A stretch of 46,124 bases of DNA, from positions 1 through 46,124 of the forward strand of contig JBEBGG010000010.1 in NCBI GenBank assembly GCA_040081555.1. Reading direction: 5' to 3'. Source of the DNA: CADEEX01 sp040081555 (lineage in GTDB: Bacteria > Acidobacteriota > Vicinamibacteria > Vicinamibacterales > CAVVIG01). The notes beneath the pieces are model-generated. The model saw nothing but the letters and a program-made list of their open reading frames with translations, was not told where the DNA came from and did not search any database. This document shows positions 34,586 through 41,236 of the stretch, one piece after another. The stretch's first letter is position 1, and the number at the start of each line of letters is the position of its first letter. Position numbers and translations under genes: made by a program.

Positions 34586-35122
34586 CTACCAGGCCGTTTC
34601 CGGCTGTCCCACGCGGTGGTTCGACACACGCGCCATCACGAACAGGAGATCGGACAGCCGATTGATGTAGCACACGAGGATGGCATCCACGGGCGGCGAG
34701 AGCGAGACCATGCGACGCTCGGCGCGGCGGCAGACCGTGCGCGCCACATGCAGGGAAGCACCTGCGGGGGCACCGCCAGAGAGAATGAACTTGCTCAGCG
34801 GAGGCACTTCGGCATCGAGACGGTCGATCAGGTGCTCGAGGCGCTCGACATGGCTTTCATCGAGGAAGGCCTTGGTCACGCGCGGTGACAACCGATCGGA
34901 CGGATCGGCAAGTTGGGCCGCCACTGCGAACAAGTCCTTCTGAATCTGTGTCAGCGCCTCGTCCAGATCGGCCTCAACGCGCGAAGCGCGGACGAGACCG
35001 AGCCAGGCGTTCAGTTCGTCGATCTCGCCGTAGGCATCGACCAGCGGGGCACCCTTGCTGACGCGGGCCTTGCCGAACAGGGAGGTTTCACCGGTATCGC
35101 CGGTACGCGTGTACAGTTTCAC
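34586..35122 (-). CDS. Cob(I)alamin adenosyltransferase, PduO type
   Basis: Makes adenosylcobalamin from cob(I)alamin and ATP. The N-terminus KLYTRTGDTGETSLFGKARV is the ATP-binding signature. Also present are DAYGEIDELNAWLGLVR, LSKFILSGGAPAGASLHVAR and TVCRRAERRMVSL, with the C-terminal NRLSDLLFVMAR. The 178-residue length is normal. GTG 35122 was chosen over a TTG at 35131 because the TTG is only 3 bases after a perfect TATAAT and would precede the transcription start. First gene of the operon leading into hpnC; the metabolic reason for the link is unclear. Confidence 0.9.
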   Translation of the reverse strand: MKLYTRTGDTGETSLFGKARVSKGAPLVDAYGEIDELNAWLGLVRASRVEADLDEALTQIQKDLFAVAAQLADPSDRLSPRVTKAFLDESHVERLEHLIDRLDAEVPPLSKFILSGGAPAGASLHVARTVCRRAERRMVSLSPPVDAILVCYINRLSDLLFVMARVSNHRVGQPETAW

Positions 35123-35134
35123 GAGTCGCAACGA

Positions 35135-35140
35135 ATTATA
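35135..35140 (-). promoter_or_regulatory. -10 box of the btuR-hpnCDE-thiI-aldolase operon (TATAAT)
   Basis: A perfect TATAAT on the minus strand lies 12 bases before the GTG start. On the plus strand the same bases read ATTATAC, only 3-4 bases from the mutY ATG, so they are less likely to serve mutY. No clear -35 is seen. Confidence 0.5.
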
Positions 35141-35144
35141 CGAG

Positions 35145-35867
35145 ATGCCTTTGAAGCGCCCCGCCCGAAAGAAGAGAGCTCAGCTCAAGCCAGCACCGGT
35201 CCCGGATCCTGCGGCGCGGCGCCTCTTTCGGACGCGGTTGCTGACGTGGTACGGCCGCCACGGCCGGGACTTGCCGTGGCGCAACACCGACGACCCGTAT
35301 CACATCCTGGTCTCCGAGATCATGTTGCAGCAGACACAGGTCGATCGGGTCCTGCCGAAGTACGCCGAGTGGCTCGACAAATACCCGTCGATGGAAGTGC
35401 TGGCCGTGGCATCGGAGTCCGACGTTACAGAGACCTGGTATCCGCTCGGCTACAACATTCGCCCGCGCCGACTACAGACCATTGCCAGAGAAGCCGTCGA
35501 GCGATTCGGCGGCCAGCTCCCGGCTGACGAAGAAACGCTGCTGTCGTTCAAAGGCATCGGCGCCTACACAGCCGGCGCGATTCGCAGTTTCGCTTTTGGG
35601 CAGCGCGCGGCCATCCTCGACACCAACGTGGCGCGCGTGCTATTTCGCATCTTCGTCGGCAAGGGCAACCCGAAGGCGCACGCGACGATCAGGCATCTGT
35701 GGACAATCTCCGAAGCACTCGTGCCTCACCGCCGCGTGTTCGATTTCAACCAGGCGCTGATGGATTTTGGGGCGATGGTGTGCGTCGCCCGGAACCCGAC
35801 CTGTGGAGCCTGTCCCATGGCCAAGACCTGTCGCTCGTTTCCCTTCACGCCGGGCCCGCAGGCGTGA
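35145..35867 (+). CDS. mutY: A/G-specific adenine glycosylase, short MutY type
   Basis: Removes adenine mispaired with 8-oxoguanine. The 240-residue protein has RDLPWRNTDDPYHILVSEIM followed by LQQTQV (catalytic glutamate helix). The HhH motif is FKGIGAYTAGAIRSFAFG (tyrosine, not the lysine of endonuclease III) with the aspartate in ILDTNVARVL. The 4Fe-4S loop has its cysteines in PTCGACPMAKTC. The usual LGYYARAR is replaced by WYPLGYNIRPRRLQ. It lacks the roughly 110-residue C-terminal NUDIX-like domain that recognises 8-oxoguanine in E. coli MutY. The stop overlaps the GTG of a NUDIX gene (GTGA). ATG 35145 follows the poorly conserved upstream extension. Confidence 0.88.
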   Translation: MPLKRPARKKRAQLKPAPVPDPAARRLFRTRLLTWYGRHGRDLPWRNTDDPYHILVSEIMLQQTQVDRVLPKYAEWLDKYPSMEVLAVASESDVTETWYPLGYNIRPRRLQTIAREAVERFGGQLPADEETLLSFKGIGAYTAGAIRSFAFGQRAAILDTNVARVLFRIFVGKGNPKAHATIRHLWTISEALVPHRRVFDFNQALMDFGAMVCVARNPTCGACPMAKTCRSFPFTPGPQA

Positions 35868-36247
35868 CGACGCTTGTTGTCACCGCGGCGATCATCGAGC
35901 GCGACGACTGTTTCTTGATCACGCGTCGGCTGAAAGGCACGCATCTCGCAGGGCACTGGGAGTTTCCCGGGGGCAAGACGGAGCCGGGCGAGTCACTCGA
36001 CGAGTGTCTCCGGCGAGAACTGCTCGAGGAGCTGGCGACGGACGCTGACGTCGGCGACGAAGTCTTCAGCATCGCGCACGACTACGGCGACCGCCGGGTG
36101 CAGCTGCACTTCTTCCGATGCGAGCTGCGCAACGAGCCTCAGCCACAACTGGGACAGGAGATGCGCTGGGCTCCGCGAGGGGAGCTCGACCAGATCGCGT
36201 TTCCGCCGGCCGATGCCGCGTTGATCCAGCTACTGATGAAACGGTAG
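35864..36247 (+). CDS. mutT: NUDIX hydrolase, MutT type (8-oxo-dGTP diphosphatase)
   Basis: A 127-residue NUDIX protein beginning TLVVTAAIIERDDCFLITRR, with HLAGHWEFPGGKTEPGE and LDECLRRELLEELAT forming the NUDIX box GX5EX7REUXEEXGU. The final glycine of the box is alanine here, while the metal-binding glutamates are kept. WEFPGGKxExGE is the MutT pattern, so cleaning 8-oxo-dGTP from the nucleotide pool is likely. It is translationally coupled to the short mutY (GTGA overlap). The 3' end overlaps the convergent ygfZ gene by 18 bases. Confidence 0.88.
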   Translation: MTTLVVTAAIIERDDCFLITRRLKGTHLAGHWEFPGGKTEPGESLDECLRRELLEELATDADVGDEVFSIAHDYGDRRVQLHFFRCELRNEPQPQLGQEMRWAPRGELDQIAFPPADAALIQLLMKR

Positions 36248-37225
36248 CACCACGACGGTGGCCTCGCGATCGCCGATGTGCACGCGCGTGCCCGGCTCGG
36301 TCGAGTCCCGGTGCACATAGCCAAGCGCGATCGCCTGCCGCACCATCGGCGACCACGTGGCGCTGGTGACCTTACCTACCGCCTTCCCGTCCCGTTCGAT
36401 CACGGCACCGGCCGGCGGTACCGCGTCGCCCGTCAGTGTCAGGCCGACCAGCTTCTTGGCCACGCGCCCGTGGCCTCGATGTAACACACGAATGATCACT
36501 TCCTGACCAACGTAGCACCCCTTATTGAAGCTAATCGCCCGAGATTCGATACCGGCTTCGAGTGGAATGATCTCTTCGTCCATGTCGTGATGAAAACGGG
36601 GGACGCCACCCTCAATGCGCAAGGTCTCGACCAGGGCCGCGTCGACTGGGGTCACTCCCGCAGCTGCGAGCGCCTCAGCCAGCGCCTCACCTTTGGCCAC
36701 CTCGACGAGTAGATCGAACGCTTCTTCGCCCCGGTCCGCCACGCGTAACAAGATGCAGGGAGCACCCTCGAACGAGGCGCGCCTGTTGCCGTGGAGAGGC
36801 AACCCCTGAATAGTCTCGGCGTCGAGCCCTAGCACCTGCGCCACCGCGCGACTCGCCGTGGGTCCGATCACCGAATGACCGACAAACGTCTCGCTGACGT
36901 CGCCCAGCTGCACGTCCTCGGAGAAGATGAACTGCTCGAGCTTGGCGAGCACGGTCTGACGAGTGCCGGCAGCGAGCGCGAGGAGCATGAGGTCGCCGAG
37001 CTCATAGACGCACAGGTCCGCGATCATTCGCCCCTGCGGCGTCAGATAGGCGGCGTAACACCCCTCGCCCGGCTTCAGAGCCACGACATCGTTGGTCAAC
37101 AACCCCTGCAGGTAGCTGGCGCGGTCGCGGCCGGAGACCACAATCCAGGCCATCTCCACGCGCGCCGTGAACGCGCTCCGATGTCGAGCCGCGTCGTATT
37201 GGAGCAATAAGGTGTCGGACTTCAT
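36230..37225 (-). CDS. ygfZ: Folate-binding protein YgfZ/GcvT family
   Basis: A tetrahydrofolate-binding protein that helps build or repair certain Fe-S clusters. The 331-residue protein has the diagnostic KGCYVGQE motif within ISFNKGCYVGQEVIIRVLHR, preceded by IPLEAGIESRAISF. The N-terminal GcvT-like fold includes SYLQGLLTNDVVALKPGEG and YLTPQGRMIADLCVY. ATG 37225 gives the usual N-terminus; a start at 37258 would overlap the divergent hydrolase promoter and gene. Confidence 0.92.
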   Translation of the reverse strand: MKSDTLLLQYDAARHRSAFTARVEMAWIVVSGRDRASYLQGLLTNDVVALKPGEGCYAAYLTPQGRMIADLCVYELGDLMLLALAAGTRQTVLAKLEQFIFSEDVQLGDVSETFVGHSVIGPTASRAVAQVLGLDAETIQGLPLHGNRRASFEGAPCILLRVADRGEEAFDLLVEVAKGEALAEALAAAGVTPVDAALVETLRIEGGVPRFHHDMDEEIIPLEAGIESRAISFNKGCYVGQEVIIRVLHRGHGRVAKKLVGLTLTGDAVPPAGAVIERDGKAVGKVTSATWSPMVRQAIALGYVHRDSTEPGTRVHIGDREATVVVLPFHQ

Positions 37226-37230
37226 GGGTG

Positions 37231-37236
37231 TATGCT
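37231..37236 (+). promoter_or_regulatory. Probable -10 box of the secreted hydrolase (TATGCT)
   Basis: TATGCT ends 7 bases before the ATG at 37244, and contains the alternative ATG at 37232 that would therefore not be transcribed as a start. No ribosome-binding site is seen. Confidence 0.4.
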
Positions 37237-37243
37237 TCCCCGG

Positions 37244-38917
37244 ATGCGGGTAGTCCATTCTATCCGGGCCGTTTTGCTGCCCCTGCCAGTTGTGACAGGC
37301 CTCCTGGCCTCAGGCACGATCGCGGCGGCGCAAACACCCAGCACGGCGAACTTCTTGGTCCGCAGTGGCAGCGTGATCATCGGCACCGAGCAAGTAACGG
37401 TGGAACGCACCCCCCAAGGCACGACCATCAGCAGCACCGGGCGGCTCGCACCCCCAGCGAACCTCGTATTGCGCAAGCTGCAGATTCGCTACGACGTCAA
37501 CGGCGCACCCCTGTCAATGATGCTCGACACCTCGGCAGGCGATCTCCCGACTTCCATCCAGAGCACGGTGGTCGGTACGACGGCCACCACTACTGTGACG
37601 CCGGCCGGAGGCAAGACGGTCACCGGCACACAACCGATCGACCCGGCGGCGGTGTTGCTGCCCAGCCCATTCGTGGCCCCGTATGAGACGCTGGCGCTGC
37701 GGCTGCGCTCGGCGGTGGGTGGTGCTGACATTGTGGCCTTTCAGCCGACCGGTCCGCCGGTTCATCTGCAGGTCGGCGAGTCTTCGGCAAAGCAAATCCA
37801 GACGGTCGAGGGCAGCATCCGCGCGCGCCAGACAATGCTCACGGTCATCGTCCCCGACGTCGCGCCCTTCGCGATGGACGTATGGGGCGACGACAGCGGG
37901 CGCCTGCTGCGTGTCAGCATCCCCGCTCAGCAGGTCGAGTTCATCCGCGAGGACTTGGCCGCTGTCTCCGCACGCATCGTCACGATGGCGCGCCCGAACG
38001 ACGAAGACGTACGGATTCCCGCCAATGGCTTCTCGCTTGCCGGCACGCTCTCAAAACCTGCCGAGGCCTCGGGGCGACTACCCGTAGTGCTGCTCGTTGG
38101 GGGTTCCAGTCCGGCCGGACGCGACGAGTCAGCCTATGGCGTTCCCATCTTCGGACAGCTGGCCAATACCATCGCAGACGCCGGCTTCCTCGTACTGCGC
38201 TACGACAAGCGGGGTGTCGGCCAGAGCGGCGGCCGCGTCGAGGCGGCGGCGCTTCGTGACTACGCCGACGACGCCCGAGCCGCAGTCCGTTTTCTCGCCG
38301 AACGCAAGGACGTCGATCGACATCGCATCGTCATCGTCGGACACGGAGAAGGCGGATGGATCGCGTTGATGACCGCTGCGGAGGAGAAGCGCGTGGCGGC
38401 AGCCGGGCTGATGGCCGCGGCGGGTGTCACCGGCGCCGATCTGAACCTGTATCAAGTTGCGCATGGCATGGAACATTCCGGCCGGCCGGAAAGCGAACGG
38501 CAGGCCAGCCTCGCACTTCAGCGACAAATCCAGCAGGCGGTCGTTACCGGCAAAGGCTGGGAGGCGCCAAGCATCACGTTGCAGATGCGCAGGCAGGCCG
38601 ATACGCCATATTTCCAGAGCTTCTTGACGATGGATCCGGCGCGCGTGATGAGGAAGACATCGCAGCCGCTGCTGATCCTGCAGGGCGACCGTGACACACA
38701 GGTGCCGCCGTCAAACGCGCAGACGCTCGAGACGCTGGCGAAGCAGCGCACGGACAATGGCGGCGTCAGTGTGGTGATCGTGCCCGATGTGAATCACCTA
38801 CTTGTGCCGGCCAAGACCGGCGAACTGGACGAGTACCAGACGCTGCCTGACCGCACGGTCAGCCCCGCGGTTGGTAGTGCGCTCGTGACCTGGCTGAGAC
38901 AGCTCCCACGGCGGTAG
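37244..38917 (+). CDS. Secreted alpha/beta hydrolase-like protein lacking the nucleophile serine
   Basis: A 557-residue exported protein. Signal peptide IRAVLLPLPVVTGLLASGT ends near AAAQ. The first 270 residues form a beta-rich domain without a recognised name. The C-terminal half is an alpha/beta hydrolase (VVLLVGGSSPAGRDES, LRYDKRGVGQSGG). At the nucleophile elbow the sequence is VIVGHGEGGWIA, where relatives have GHSEGG, so the catalytic serine is glycine. The acidic residue (LILQGDRDTQVP) and the histidine (VIVPDVNHLLVP) remain. It is either inactive, uses another residue, or carries a sequencing error (less likely: GGA is not one base from AGC). No operon partner. Confidence 0.82.
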   Translation: MRVVHSIRAVLLPLPVVTGLLASGTIAAAQTPSTANFLVRSGSVIIGTEQVTVERTPQGTTISSTGRLAPPANLVLRKLQIRYDVNGAPLSMMLDTSAGDLPTSIQSTVVGTTATTTVTPAGGKTVTGTQPIDPAAVLLPSPFVAPYETLALRLRSAVGGADIVAFQPTGPPVHLQVGESSAKQIQTVEGSIRARQTMLTVIVPDVAPFAMDVWGDDSGRLLRVSIPAQQVEFIREDLAAVSARIVTMARPNDEDVRIPANGFSLAGTLSKPAEASGRLPVVLLVGGSSPAGRDESAYGVPIFGQLANTIADAGFLVLRYDKRGVGQSGGRVEAAALRDYADDARAAVRFLAERKDVDRHRIVIVGHGEGGWIALMTAAEEKRVAAAGLMAAAGVTGADLNLYQVAHGMEHSGRPESERQASLALQRQIQQAVVTGKGWEAPSITLQMRRQADTPYFQSFLTMDPARVMRKTSQPLLILQGDRDTQVPPSNAQTLETLAKQRTDNGGVSVVIVPDVNHLLVPAKTGELDEYQTLPDRTVSPAVGSALVTWLRQLPRR

Positions 38918-38923
38918 AGTGGC

Positions 38924-38943
38924 GGTCCGGTTTCATCCGGACC
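38924..38943 (+). terminator. Hairpin after the secreted hydrolase gene
   Basis: A perfect 7-base-pair stem GGTCCGG / CCGGACC with a 6-base loop TTTCAT begins 6 bases after the hydrolase stop. No T-run follows, so termination efficiency is uncertain. It could also protect the 3' end. Confidence 0.45.
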
Positions 38944-38966
38944 CTGCCTCCCCAGGAACCACGGGG

Positions 38967-38972
38967 TAACAT
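38967..38972 (+). promoter_or_regulatory. Probable -10 box of the FHA gene (TAACAT)
   Basis: TAACAT ends 10 bases before the FHA ATG with no ribosome-binding site between, the same geometry as at other genes here. Confidence 0.4.
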
Positions 38973-38982
38973 AGCGCCGCGC

Positions 38983-39297
38983 ATGTGGCTCATTCAATGC
39001 ACTGACCCTGGCGACGCAACGCTGACCTTCCGGATCGCGCCGGGCGCCATCAAGACTGTCGGACGAATTGCGAGCGTCGATTTCGTCGTCGACGCCGCGC
39101 TGGTATCGAGGGTGCACTGTCGGCTCGAGGCCGGTGACGATGGTATGGATGTCGTCGACCTGCAGAGCACCAACGGCACGTTCATCAACGACGCGCGGGT
39201 CGACCGGGGCCGGGTGCTGGAGGGCGACCGCCTGCGCGTTGGTCGCGTCGAGTTCAGGGTCAGCCGCTCGCCCGCCGCCAGCGCGGACCGTCGTTAG
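38983..39297 (+). CDS. Single-domain FHA protein
   Basis: A 104-residue forkhead-associated domain that binds phosphothreonine peptides. The conserved elements are all visible: TVGRIASVDFVVD (GR), ALVSRVHCRLE (S-R-x-H) and VVDLQSTNGTFIND (STNGT-x-x-N). There is nothing but the domain, so it likely acts as a reader or adaptor. A kinase-like gene (40415-41206) and a receiver-like gene lie nearby, but the kinase appears inactive. It is convergent with the metallohydrolase gene after a 48-base gap holding only weak inverted repeats. Confidence 0.9.
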   Translation: MWLIQCTDPGDATLTFRIAPGAIKTVGRIASVDFVVDAALVSRVHCRLEAGDDGMDVVDLQSTNGTFINDARVDRGRVLEGDRLRVGRVEFRVSRSPAASADRR

Positions 39298-39345
39298 CCT
39301 TCGAGCCTCGGCCGGAATCAGCGTGCGGCGCCACGCACCCAGCGC

Positions 39346-40014
39346 CTAACGCCAGGATCCGGAGCCCGTCAGAAACGGATTCGTCCGGCGCTCCTGTCCT
39401 ATCGTCGTCGAAGGCCCATGTCCCGGGTGCACCCGCGCATCGTCGCCGAACGGAAACAACACTCCCTTGATCGATGCGATGAGTGTGGCGTGGTCGCCGC
39501 CGGGCAAGTCGGTTCGTCCAATCGAGCCAGCAAACAGCGTGTCGCCGACGAAGAGATCCGGTGCCGATCCGGCACCTGCCACGCGTGAGGCGACCGCAAG
39601 ACATACGCCGCCTGGGCAGTGGCCGGGCGTGTGGTGTGGGCGGATGTCGAGATCGCCAACTGCAAAGATCTCGTGGGGCGTGTAGTAGCGATCGACCGGG
39701 GGAGGCTGCTCGAGGTCCAATCCGAACATGTGTCCCATCTCCACAGTTCGTGCGTAGAGAAACGCATCGGCCTGGTGGAGGTGGATCGGAACGCCGAGGG
39801 CGCGCTTGGCCGCAGCGACGCCCGTGATGTGATCGAAGTGTGCGTGCGTGAGGAGGATGTGAGCAATGGCGATCTTCTCAGCGGCGACGAAATCCAGCAG
39901 GCTCGCTACTTCGTCGCCGGGATCAATCAGGGTGCCTTGCCTCGTACGAGGGCAGGCCACAACGAAGCCGTTCTTGAACATCGGACCGACGGCTTGCGAC
40001 TCGATTATGATCAC
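39346..40014 (-). CDS. Metallo-beta-lactamase fold hydrolase, glyoxalase II-like
   Basis: A 222-residue hydrolase of the YcbL/glyoxalase-II-like group. Metal ligands: LLTHAHFDHITGV, HTPGHCPGGVCL, FVGDTLFAGSIGRTDLPGGD and VHPGHGPSTTIGQER. The latter two blocks are typical of this subgroup, which cleaves thioesters such as S-lactoylglutathione-type compounds. GTG 40014 is 7 bases after TAGAAT on the minus strand, and the residues from there match the family N-terminus (FKNGFVVACP). An open frame up to 40227 is a shadow of the receiver gene. Confidence 0.88.
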   Translation of the reverse strand: MIIIESQAVGPMFKNGFVVACPRTRQGTLIDPGDEVASLLDFVAAEKIAIAHILLTHAHFDHITGVAAAKRALGVPIHLHQADAFLYARTVEMGHMFGLDLEQPPPVDRYYTPHEIFAVGDLDIRPHHTPGHCPGGVCLAVASRVAGAGSAPDLFVGDTLFAGSIGRTDLPGGDHATLIASIKGVLFPFGDDARVHPGHGPSTTIGQERRTNPFLTGSGSWR

Positions 40015-40027
40015 GCCTGTGATTCTA
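40006..40027. promoter_or_regulatory. Interleaved divergent promoters
   Basis: TATGAT on the plus strand (40006-40011) is 7 bases from GTG 40019 of the receiver gene. TAGAAT on the minus strand (40022-40027) is 7 bases from GTG 40014 of the hydrolase gene. Each -10 box lies inside the coding sequence of the opposite gene, and only 4 bases separate the two start codons. Confidence 0.45.
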
Positions 40028-40369
40028 GCAATCGTCGATGACCTCATGTTTTCTTCGAGACTGAGCGGCGCCGCAAAGCTCTCGAACACGCCCCTGAGGT
40101 TCGCCCGTTCGATCGACAAAGCACTTGCCGACATGCGCGCCAACACCCCGTCAATGGTGATCCTCGACCTCAACAATCCCCGGATCGACGCGCTCGCGAT
40201 CGTCGGTGCGATGAGGTCGGACCCCACCCTGGCTGAGATTCACACGATTGGCTTTTCACAGCACACCCAAACCGAGACGATCATCGCGGCACGTCAAGCG
40301 GGGGTGAACGAAGTAATGGCGCGCAGCGCCTTCTTTGACCGCTTGCCGGAGATTCTGGGGCGGGCGTAA
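40019..40369 (+). CDS. Degenerate single-domain response-regulator receiver
   Basis: A 116-residue CheY-like domain. It starts VILAIVDDLMFSSRL with the acidic pair, has the phosphoacceptor position in MVILDLNNPRIDAL, and a Ser/Thr position in TIGFSQHTQ. The conserved lysine near the end (K-P) is replaced in NEVMARSAF. Phosphorylation may therefore be altered or lost. There is no output domain and no histidine kinase nearby. GTG 40019 is preferred to ATG 40007 because the -10 box covers the ATG. The gene is back-to-back with the metallohydrolase gene. Confidence 0.75.
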   Translation: MILAIVDDLMFSSRLSGAAKLSNTPLRFARSIDKALADMRANTPSMVILDLNNPRIDALAIVGAMRSDPTLAEIHTIGFSQHTQTETIIAARQAGVNEVMARSAFFDRLPEILGRA

Positions 40370-40414
40370 ATGCCGTCGAGTCTGGCTCTCGGCCTGACTC
40401 CGCACACATCGCCG

Positions 40415-41206
40415 TCAGCCTCGCACAGCCAGCCAGAGGATCGCCGCGCCGCCCAGCACCAGCACCAGGAACGCGGCCCACTTCACCACACTCGGCGCCC
40501 CCGTCTCAGCGCCGCCGGGGGCGGCGACGACGAGACGGGATTCGAGCGAATCGGCCACTTCGCGTAGCGCAGCAGCACCGAGAGCCGCCGACTCGTAGCC
40601 ACCGCTCAGACACTTGTCCAGCACGGGTACCAGGGCAGCCGGCATGGCGCCTGATGACGTCGGCGGCGGACCGGCAATGGTGCGAGCGAGAAGCCGACCG
40701 AGGCTGACCATGTCTGTTGCCGTGGGCGCCACTGCTGCACCACTCCATTCCGCAAAGCCAGCGTCGAGCAGCTTGGCGCGCCCCTTCGGTGTGATGATCA
40801 CCGCAGCGGGGTCAAGACGGCCATGGCGAAGGCCACTGGCCTCGAGTTCTGCGAGGGCATCGGCGATCTCGATTCCATAGCCGATCGCTCGACGCGGGTT
40901 CAAAGGCAAGTCAGCGATGAGACGGGTGAGCAGCGCACCGGGCACGAACTCCTGCGCGTAGAACAGTGTGCCGTCGTGCACCCCGACGTCGTAGACCATC
41001 GCGACGTTTGGGTGCGACAGCATCGAGGCGCGGCGTAGTGCGGACTCAAGCTCCTGAAGTCGCTGAGCATCGCTGGCGAGCGGGCCATCCACAAGGCGCA
41101 GTGCTACAGTGCGACCCGTCTTGCTGTCTCGGGCGCGATGAAGCGACCCAAGCGTACCGACGCCGAGGCGTTCGAGCAGCGTGTAGTGCGCGACGGTCTC
41201 GGGCAT
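40415..41206 (-). CDS. Membrane-anchored Ser/Thr pseudokinase
   Basis: A 263-residue protein-kinase fold without the catalytic residues. The glycine loop LERLGVGTLGSLHRARD is near normal, but the VAIK lysine is arginine (TVALRLVD). The HRDLKPxN loop reads LRHGRLDPAAVII (catalytic aspartate lost), and DFG reads LLDAGFAEW. A single C-terminal membrane helix (WAAFLVLVLGGAAILWLAV) anchors it. Relatives of this type usually have an extracytoplasmic sensor, absent here. It may act as a scaffold or phospho-independent switch, possibly with the nearby FHA protein (inference). The ATG is 10 bases after a perfect TATAAT. Confidence 0.82.
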   Translation of the reverse strand: MPETVAHYTLLERLGVGTLGSLHRARDSKTGRTVALRLVDGPLASDAQRLQELESALRRASMLSHPNVAMVYDVGVHDGTLFYAQEFVPGALLTRLIADLPLNPRRAIGYGIEIADALAELEASGLRHGRLDPAAVIITPKGRAKLLDAGFAEWSGAAVAPTATDMVSLGRLLARTIAGPPPTSSGAMPAALVPVLDKCLSGGYESAALGAAALREVADSLESRLVVAAPGGAETGAPSVVKWAAFLVLVLGGAAILWLAVRG

Positions 41207-41216
41207 CAGGGGCGGA

Positions 41217-41224
41217 ATTATACT
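41217..41224. promoter_or_regulatory. Bidirectional promoter with overlapping -10 boxes
   Basis: ATTATACT contains TATAAT on the minus strand (41217-41222), 10 bases from the pseudokinase ATG. It also contains TATACT on the plus strand (41219-41224), 12 bases from the MFS GTG. The two boxes share four bases in the 30-base gap. Confidence 0.5.
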
Positions 41225-41236
41225 GGTCGAGCTCGC

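Noticed and set aside
39298..39345. Inverted repeats CGTTAG/CTAACG between FHA and metallohydrolase genes
   Set aside because: Arms are only 6 bases, widely spaced, and without a T-run; not a convincing terminator.
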